A DNA stretch of 64,000 nt from CAYQTL01 sp964420405. Lineage in GTDB: Bacteria; Acidobacteriota; Thermoanaerobaculia; Thermoanaerobaculales; Sulfomarinibacteraceae. Both the position numbers and the translations under genes were made by a program. Location of the stretch: assembly GCA_964420405.1 (NCBI GenBank), contig CAYQTL010000001.1, positions 168,787 to 232,786 of the forward strand, in the 5' to 3' direction. Positions 58,536 through 64,000 of the stretch are shown here, in pieces (the first letter of the stretch is position 1; every line of letters starts with the position of its first letter). Under the pieces are notes generated by a model. The model made no database searches, was not told the origin of the DNA, and saw nothing but the letters and a program-made list of their open reading frames with translations.

Positions 58536-59489
58536 ATGGGTCAGGACGCCGAACGGCACGGCAGGAAGACCAGCCCTCGGACCCGGGTCGTGCACCCGGG
58601 CGAGCCGCGGCGGACCGCACCGGACGCCGCTCGGACGGGCCATCGCCCGTTCCTGACGGTGCTGACGGGTGACCTGATCGGCAGGGAGTTCGAGCTCGGG
58701 TCCACCGAGACGATCGTGGGCCGCGCGCCCGGCTGCGAGATCTTCCTCGACGAGGACAGCGTCAGCCGCAGACACGCCCTGCTCCGGACCTCCTCCGCCG
58801 GCGAGGTCTCGGTCGAGGACCTGGGCTCCACCAACGGCACCTACGTCAACGGCGACCGGGTCGAGCTGGCGGTGCTGGCCGACGGCGACCGGTTGCTCTT
58901 CGGCTCGTCGGTGGTGCTCAAGCTCAACCTCGAGGACACGCCCGAGGCCCGCGCACACCGCCACCTGTACGAGGCCGCCACCCGCGACGCGCTCACCGGC
59001 CTGTACAACCAGCGGGCGTTCCTCGCCCGTCTGACCGAGGAGCTGTCGTTCGCCCGCCGTCACCGCACCCGCCTGGCGCTGGCGCTGGTCGACCTCGACC
59101 AGTTCAAGGAGGTCAACGACCGCCACGGCCACGGTGCCGGCGACGAGCTGCTCGCGCAGCTCGCCGGCGCGGTGGCCGCCGAGCTGCGCGACGAGGACGT
59201 GCTGTGCCGCTACGGCGGCGACGAGCTCGCGCTGATCCTGCGTGACACCGGGCTCGACGAGGCCGCCCGCCTCGCCGAGCGGGTCCGGGCCGCGGTCGAG
59301 CGGCGCGTCTTCGAGGTCCGCGACGGCGGCGGCCGACCACGGGCCCTCCGCGTGACGGCGTCGGTGGGCCTCGCCGCCCTCGACCACGACGGTCACCGCG
59401 ACCGCCGCCAGCTTCTCGACGCCGCCGACCAGCGGCTGCTCGAGGCGAAGCGGGCCGGCCGCAACCGGGTCTGCCACACCGGTCCCTGA
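58536..59489 (+). CDS. FHA-GGDEF protein
   Basis: A 317-aa signalling protein. FHA domain (about 40-130): IVGRAPGCEIFLDEDSVSRRHALL, GSTNGTYVNGDRV, which binds phosphothreonine. GGDEF domain (about 150-317): DALTGLYNQRAFL, ALALVDLDQFKEVND and RYGGDELALIL, so the signature is GGDEL (227-231). It may make c-di-GMP in response to a phosphorylated partner; the Ser/Thr kinase next door is a candidate. TAGACT (58522-58527) ends 8 nt before the ATG with no Shine-Dalgarno (leaderless pattern). Confidence 0.88.
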   Translation: MGQDAERHGRKTSPRTRVVHPGEPRRTAPDAARTGHRPFLTVLTGDLIGREFELGSTETIVGRAPGCEIFLDEDSVSRRHALLRTSSAGEVSVEDLGSTNGTYVNGDRVELAVLADGDRLLFGSSVVLKLNLEDTPEARAHRHLYEAATRDALTGLYNQRAFLARLTEELSFARRHRTRLALALVDLDQFKEVNDRHGHGAGDELLAQLAGAVAAELRDEDVLCRYGGDELALILRDTGLDEAARLAERVRAAVERRVFEVRDGGGRPRALRVTASVGLAALDHDGHRDRRQLLDAADQRLLEAKRAGRNRVCHTGP

Positions 59490-59519
59490 ACCGGTCCGGG
59501 GACGGTATGCTCGAGTGCG

Positions 59520-62471
59520 GTGGAGCTGCGCCTGTGTGATTCGTGCCGCCGGCTGGCGGCGGGCGGCACCGGCTGTCCCGAGTGCGGCGGTCCCCTGACC
59601 CTCGCCGGACCGGATCGGTTCCTCGGCGAGTCGTTCGGCAAGTACCTCCTCGAGTCGGTCGTCGGCGCCGGCGGCATGGGGATCGTCTACCGGGCGACCC
59701 ACCGCACCCTGCGCCGTCCGGTGGCCCTCAAGCTGCTGCTGCCGCAACCCGGTGACGACCAGTTCCGCCGCCGCTTCCTGCGCGAGGCCCGGGTGCTGGC
59801 CGAGGTCACGCACCCGAACGTGGTCGAGGTCTACGACTTCGACGTCACCGACTGGGGCGCACCCTACGTGGTGATGGAGCTTCTCCACGGCGCGACCCTG
59901 CGCGAGCGGCTCCGTACGGGCGGCGCGATGCCGTGGAGCGAGCTCGAGCCGGTGGTGGCCGACGTCGCCGCCGGGCTCGGCTGCGTCCACCGTCACGGCG
60001 TCGTCCACCGCGACCTCAAGCCCGACAACGTCTTCCTCGCCCAGTTCGACCGACGGCGGGTGGCCAAGGTGCTCGACTTCGGCATCGCCACCGCCACCGG
60101 CGCCGATCGCCGCGAGACCCGCCTGACCCGCAGCGGCTGGGTGGTCGGCACCCTCGAGTACCTGTCGCCCGAGCAGCTCCTCGGCGAGCCGGTGGGCCCG
60201 GCCTCCGACCAGTACGCCCTCGCCCTGGTGGTGGCCGAGGCCCTGACGGGACGGGCGGTGCGGACCGGCAAGACCATGGGCCGGATCGTCAGCGACGAGA
60301 TCCGGCAGCCGGTGGAGCTGGCGGCCGGCCACGGCCCCGCCGTGCCACCGGCCGTGGCCGACGTCGTCCGGCGCGCGACCCAGCCGGACCCCGCACGACG
60401 GTACGTCGACGTCGAGTCGTTCGCCCGCGCGCTGGCGGCGGCCCACGACGTGGCCGGCGGGGCGCCGCCCACCGTCGTCCGGCCGGTCGCCGCCGAAGCC
60501 GCGTCGTCCTCGCCGCGGCCGGCCGGCGCCACCAGGCGGCGCATCCTCCCGCGCTGGAAGGTCGCCGGGGGCCTGGCGACGCTGGCCGTCGCCGCCGTCG
60601 CGATCGGCGTCGCGACCTTGTCCGGGCGGCGGCCGACCGGTCCCGCACCCGGGGTACCCCGACCCCCGCTGGTGGTGGAGCGCGAGATCGCGGTACCGAT
60701 GGACTGCGGCCGGTTGGTCGCGCTGGGCGAGGAGCTGCTGATCACCACCGGCGCCGACGGTCTCATCGTGGTGGAGCCCGGCGCCGACCGCGAGCCGGGG
60801 CGGATCGGCATCGACCCGGCCGACGTCCTCGCCGTCACCCCAGACACCGAGCTGCTGCTGCGACGGGAGGGCGCGGCGGTGCTCCACCGCCCAGCCGGCA
60901 GCGAGTCGATGCAGTGGGCTACGGGGTTGCCGGCGGGTGGCCGACTGCACGCCGGGGGAGACGCCCGGTTCGTGGTCGCCGAGACCGTCCGCGGCCTCGC
61001 CGTGTGGGGCGTCGGCGAAGGGATCGCCTTCACCGAGCTGCGGGCGCACGAGCTCGACGCCGCGGCGGCGCCGATCCGGGTCGGCACCCGGCTGCTGGCC
61101 GCCGTCGCCGGAGGCCGGGTGCTCGTCTGGCGGCTCACCGACGGGGAGCTGCTGGCGGATCGGCCCGTCGGAGCCGCCCGGGTGGACGCGCTCGCGGTGC
61201 ACGACGACGCCGAGCTTGTGGCGTTCGGCGGGTGGTCGGACGGCGTCACCGTCCTCGAGCTCGCCACCGGCCGCGAGCACGCGGTTCCCAGGCGGCCCGG
61301 CGCCGACCGCTACCTGGACCTCGAGTTCCTCCACGCGGGTCCGACACTCGCGATCGGCGAGCGCGGCGGCGTCGCCCTGTGGCGGCCCGGCGACGGTGTC
61401 GTGGCCGACTGGACCCGCGACGGCGCCGCCGTCGTCGACCTCCTCGTCGCTGCGGAAAGGGTGGTGGCGCTGGACCGCGCGGCACGGACGGCGGTGGTGC
61501 TTTCGACACCGGGTCCGGCACCGGAGCGGCGGCTCGCCGTCGCCGAGCAGGCGCCCTGGGCGATGACGGCCGCGCCCGCTGCCGGCCTGCTGCTGGTGGG
61601 TACCGCCGACGGAGCTCTCGCGGCGGTCGACCTCGACACCGGGGCGATCTCGCACCACCTGGTCCACACCCTCGGCATCACCTCTCTCGCGACCGACGGC
61701 GCGCGCCTCGCGACCGCCTCCGACGACCGGACCATCGCCATCTGGCGGCTGCCGGAGCTGACCGTCGAGTGGCGCAGCCGCGCCCACGAGTTTCTCGTCA
61801 ACCAGCTGCGCCTCGACCCCGCCTCCGGCACCCTGTGGTCGGCCTCCTCCGACGGCGCCCTCAAGCGCTGGCGCTGGCCCGAGCTCGAGCTGCTGGAGAG
61901 CGTCGACACCCGCGACGCCGTCGGGCGGAAATACGCGCTGCACGCGCTCTGGGTCGACGACGACGGCGGCAGGATGGTGCTGGGCACCTGGGACCGGGCG
62001 GTGCTGTGGCTCGGGCGGGACGCCGACGGCGGCTGGGGCGGCCGGGCGACGCCCTTCGCCCCGTTCGGGGGATACGTCGTCGCCGAGGCCAGCGCGGCCG
62101 ACGCGCTCGTGCTCGCGGGCATCCTCCACCCCTACGGACTGGCGGCGGTCGACCTCGACACCGGCCGGGTACACCGGTTGCGGGGCTCCGGACGGCCGGT
62201 CCGCGCCCTGGCGGCGTTGCCCGACGGGGCGACGATCCTCGCCTTCGCCGACTCGGAGGTGCTGACCCTCGAGCTGACGCGCCGCGACGACGGCGCCGTC
62301 GCCTGCACGCTGGCGGCCGCGGCGTGGCCCGAGCTGGGCGTCGCCTCGGCCGCCGTGGCCCTGCCCGGCGACCGCGTCGCCGTCGCCAACGCCGCGGGCG
62401 AGGTGCTGGTGGTCCCGACCGCCGCGCTGCGGGGGCGGGTGCTCTCGCGACAGCTCCTGGCCGGCGGCTGA
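59520..62471 (+). CDS. Ser/Thr protein kinase with zinc ribbon and WD40-like propeller
   Basis: A 983-aa membrane protein. A small N-terminal zinc ribbon (CDSCRR, then CPECGG) precedes an Hanks-type kinase (about 40-310): GAGGMGIVYRA, ALKLLLP (Lys), HRDLKPDN (D165), DFGIA, GTLEYLSPEQ. After an Ala-rich linker one TM helix lies around residues 347-366. The remaining about 600 residues are a beta-propeller with WD/PQQ-like blades (DDRTIAIWRLPELTVEW, SDGALKRWRW), presumably a periplasmic sensor. GTG 59520, TATGCT ending 8 nt before. Follows the FHA-GGDEF gene, a plausible phosphorylation target. Confidence 0.9.
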   Translation: MELRLCDSCRRLAAGGTGCPECGGPLTLAGPDRFLGESFGKYLLESVVGAGGMGIVYRATHRTLRRPVALKLLLPQPGDDQFRRRFLREARVLAEVTHPNVVEVYDFDVTDWGAPYVVMELLHGATLRERLRTGGAMPWSELEPVVADVAAGLGCVHRHGVVHRDLKPDNVFLAQFDRRRVAKVLDFGIATATGADRRETRLTRSGWVVGTLEYLSPEQLLGEPVGPASDQYALALVVAEALTGRAVRTGKTMGRIVSDEIRQPVELAAGHGPAVPPAVADVVRRATQPDPARRYVDVESFARALAAAHDVAGGAPPTVVRPVAAEAASSSPRPAGATRRRILPRWKVAGGLATLAVAAVAIGVATLSGRRPTGPAPGVPRPPLVVEREIAVPMDCGRLVALGEELLITTGADGLIVVEPGADREPGRIGIDPADVLAVTPDTELLLRREGAAVLHRPAGSESMQWATGLPAGGRLHAGGDARFVVAETVRGLAVWGVGEGIAFTELRAHELDAAAAPIRVGTRLLAAVAGGRVLVWRLTDGELLADRPVGAARVDALAVHDDAELVAFGGWSDGVTVLELATGREHAVPRRPGADRYLDLEFLHAGPTLAIGERGGVALWRPGDGVVADWTRDGAAVVDLLVAAERVVALDRAARTAVVLSTPGPAPERRLAVAEQAPWAMTAAPAAGLLLVGTADGALAAVDLDTGAISHHLVHTLGITSLATDGARLATASDDRTIAIWRLPELTVEWRSRAHEFLVNQLRLDPASGTLWSASSDGALKRWRWPELELLESVDTRDAVGRKYALHALWVDDDGGRMVLGTWDRAVLWLGRDADGGWGGRATPFAPFGGYVVAEASAADALVLAGILHPYGLAAVDLDTGRVHRLRGSGRPVRALAALPDGATILAFADSEVLTLELTRRDDGAVACTLAAAAWPELGVASAAVALPGDRVAVANAAGEVLVVPTAALRGRVLSRQLLAGG

Positions 62472-62563
62472 TCACGGACGGTCGGCAGACGCTCCCGCCG
62501 CGGCGGGACCACCGACGGGAACCCTGGATGCCGTGCGACGTATCACTCCGGCGGAGGACGAGC

Positions 62564-63571
62564 ATGAGAGCAGCTGCAGTCGGCGTCGTGGGGTTCGCGC
62601 TGATGGTCGTGACCGCCTGCGGGGATCCGGCGGCGACGGCGCCGCCGACGCCGACGCCGCGTGCCGGCGGGTACCTCGGGGAGACCCCGCCGGAACTCGC
62701 GCCGGAGCTCTTCGCCCCCGGCTTCGTGTCGACGGGCCTGTACGAGCGCGACCTCGCCTGGACCCCGGACGGAGCCGAGGCGTACTGGACGGTGTACTCC
62801 ACCGGCCACCGCTCGGGCACGGTGGTCGCCGTCCGGCAGCGCGCCGACGGCACCTGGACCGAGCCGTTCATCCCGGAGCCGTTCCGTGGCTCGAACAGCA
62901 TCGAGCCGTTCGTGACCGTCGACGGCGCGTGGCTCTACTTCGCGTCCGACCGCCCCCTTCCCGGCGAGAGCGCCTCCGCCGACTGGAACCTGTGGCGCGC
63001 GCCGCGGGTCGAGGACGGCTGGGGGCCGGCCGCCCCGCTGGCGCCGCCGGTGACCGGCGACGGTGACGAGTTCTACCCGTCTCTGACCGCCGACGGCGTG
63101 CTCTACTACACCGCCGAGCTGGACGACTCCCTCGGCGGCGAGGACCTGTACCGCAGCCGGCCGACCGCCGGCGGGTGGGCCGAGCCCGAGAACCTCGGCC
63201 CGGCGGTCAACTCGCCCGGACCCGAGTTCAACTCCCTGGTCCACCCCGGCGGCGACTGGATCCTCTTCGGCTCGGCCCGCGAGGGCGACGCCGGCCGCGG
63301 CGACCTCTACGTCGCCTTCGCCGACGGCGCCGGCGGCTGGACCGATGCCGCGCCGTTGCCGCCGCCGATCGCCTCGCCGGCGCTCGACTTCTGCCCGGCG
63401 CTGTCTCCCGACGGCAGGCTGCTGTTCTTCACGTCCACCCGGACGACCTTCGAGCCGACGGACCAGGCCACCTACGGCGACCTCGCCGAGCGGCTGTCCG
63501 CCCCCGGCAACGGCCATGGCGACCTGTGGTGGGTGGACGTCCGGGCGCTCGACCTCGTGCGCACGAACTGA
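62564..63571 (+). CDS. PD40/TolB-like propeller lipoprotein
   Basis: A 335-aa exported lipoprotein: lipobox VVTAC (about residue 20), then a beta-propeller with WD40-like PD40 blades (LAWTPDGAEAYWTVYSTG, LYFASDRPLPGE, EFYPSLTADGVLYYTAE, DFCPALSPDGRLLFFTS). No catalytic motif. Such proteins bind protein or polysaccharide partners. ATG 62564 follows GGAGGA at 5 nt; ATG 62528 in frame is less likely. It lies 92 nt after the kinase and may belong to the same envelope-signalling set. Confidence 0.8.
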   Translation: MRAAAVGVVGFALMVVTACGDPAATAPPTPTPRAGGYLGETPPELAPELFAPGFVSTGLYERDLAWTPDGAEAYWTVYSTGHRSGTVVAVRQRADGTWTEPFIPEPFRGSNSIEPFVTVDGAWLYFASDRPLPGESASADWNLWRAPRVEDGWGPAAPLAPPVTGDGDEFYPSLTADGVLYYTAELDDSLGGEDLYRSRPTAGGWAEPENLGPAVNSPGPEFNSLVHPGGDWILFGSAREGDAGRGDLYVAFADGAGGWTDAAPLPPPIASPALDFCPALSPDGRLLFFTSTRTTFEPTDQATYGDLAERLSAPGNGHGDLWWVDVRALDLVRTN

Positions 63572-63596
63572 AAAGGCCCGCCCCGGAGGGCGGGCC
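63571..63596. terminator. Bidirectional terminator hairpin
   Basis: GGCCCGCC-loop-GGCGGGCC (8 bp, 63575-63582 with 63589-63596). Four A precede it, so on the minus strand the stem is followed by TTTT. It sits between the converging PD40 and small membrane protein genes. Confidence 0.7.
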
Positions 63597-63619
63597 GTCG
63601 TTCCCACGTACGGGCGCCG

Positions 63620-63895
63620 CTACCTGCCGTCGGCGCCCAGCTTGAGCCCGGGCCGGACGTCGATCGCGTACCGGCCGCCGCCGGTCACGGAGAACTCGTG
63701 CACGTCCGTGACCTCGGTGTAGAACAGCGCCGAGGCGTCGATGTCCTGGCTGTAGTTCCGCTCGTACACCTTCCCCGCAGCGCCGGGCAGGGACGACGAC
63801 ACGAGCTGGGCCGTGACCAGGAAGGCGACGGCCGCCATCGCCCCCAGGGCGAGCTTCAGCCAGCGCCGCGCGGCAGGTCCCGGCCGGCCGGCCAT
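63620..63895 (-). CDS. Small membrane protein, coupled to the upstream transporter-like gene
   Basis: A 91-aa protein with one N-terminal TM helix (about residues 12-32, LALGAMAAVAFLVTAQLV) and a short beta-rich soluble part (YERNYSQDIDASALFYTE, GRYAIDVRPG). ATG 63895 overlaps the stop of the upstream gene (TGATG), so translation is coupled. Unrecognised; the arrangement suggests an accessory subunit of the membrane protein encoded further right. A longer frame to 63934 lies within the neighbour and is rejected. Confidence 0.7.
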   Translation of the reverse strand: MAGRPGPAARRWLKLALGAMAAVAFLVTAQLVSSSLPGAAGKVYERNYSQDIDASALFYTEVTDVHEFSVTGGGRYAIDVRPGLKLGADGR

Positions 63896-64000
63896 CAGAA
63901 CGCCTCGAAGAGGACGCCGCCGAAGGCGAGCCACGCCACGAACAGCGTCAGCACGATGTTGAAGCTCTGGCCGACGATGTACAGGATGATCGGCTTGCCG
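63895..64000 (-). CDS. C-terminal end of an integral membrane protein (partial)
   Basis: The minus frame entering from the window edge reads KPIILYIVGQSFNIVLTLFV to a stop at 63895-63897, then the next ATG. Hydrophobic, ending GGVLFEAF: clearly the last transmembrane part of a transporter-like protein. Too short for family assignment. Confidence 0.6.
   Translation of the reverse strand, partial: GKPIILYIVGQSFNIVLTLFVAWLAFGGVLFEAF

Overview
The window is 64 kb of very GC-rich, densely coded bacterial chromosome. It contains one 100-N scaffold gap at 33903-34002, so it comes from a draft or metagenome assembly. Pal and YbgF/CpoB lipoproteins, a class A penicillin-binding protein and several signal-peptide or lipobox proteins point to a diderm (Gram-negative) cell. 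Three DUF4388-type proteins, a PASTA-less Ser/Thr kinase, FHA-GGDEF and GAF-GGDEF proteins, several sigma-54 activators and SpoIIE phosphatases, and a secreted protein ending in a DGFESG-type tail together suggest an Acidobacteriota-like lineage (Thermoanaerobaculia or Vicinamibacteria type). That placement is an inference from gene style, not from a marker phylogeny.

Layout. 1-5.2 kb (minus): ligA and pcnB, translationally coupled, and a secreted Ig-like repeat protein. 5.3-10.3 kb: an HDAC-fold protein lacking its metal and catalytic residues, divergent from an overlapping flippase-like/nrdR/lon operon. 10.6-15.7 kb (minus): YfgM-like TPR protein, thymidine phosphorylase, UDP-glucuronate decarboxylase; then exported SurE and RmuC. 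15.9-22 kb: a 38-aa protein coupled to a sodium:solute symporter, a PLP aminotransferase, and a TetR/acyl-CoA synthetase pair with a FadR-like operator. 22-26.6 kb (minus): a regulatory island holding a receiver protein, a sigma-54 activator, and a predicted sigma-54-driven operon (51-aa peptide, RsbW-like kinase, STAS protein, RsbU-like phosphatase). 26.7-33.1 kb: sulfatase-like protein, endonuclease/exonuclease/phosphatase protein, large DUF4388 protein, diguanylate cyclase. 33.1-34.2 kb: a non-coding tRNA-Val/tRNA-Asp locus with the assembly gap. 34.3-44 kb: two DUF4388-type proteins, NYN RNase, ALDH7 dehydrogenase, truncated amidohydrolase, CAP protein, NtrC-type regulator, pyrE, folK. 44-52.3 kb: PBP1A, thioredoxin lipoprotein, SpoIIE phosphatase, beta-helix transferase-like protein, FecR/Trp-rich protein, cdd. 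52.3-64 kb: a candidate small RNA, SpoU methyltransferase, pal, ybgF, rpsT, purC, an EF-G-like GTPase, FHA-GGDEF, kinase-propeller, PD40 lipoprotein and two small membrane-protein genes at the edge.

Two genome-style features recur. First, many genes that stand alone or head an operon have a TANNNT -10 box ending 6-8 nt before the start codon and no Shine-Dalgarno, which implies leaderless mRNAs; genes inside operons use GGAGG sites or ATGA/GTGA overlaps. Second, about eleven non-coding gaps carry (GATCCC)n and/or (GGGATC)n arms, sometimes as an inverted pair, forming an undescribed-looking dispersed repeat.

The most interesting locus is 22.1-26.6 kb. Perfect TGATGCA-N3-TGCATCA palindromes lie upstream of a near-consensus -24/-12 promoter, and a related half-matching site overlaps the activator's own -10. 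This suggests that a GAF-type sigma-54 activator controls a partner-switching module headed by a tiny hydrophobic peptide.
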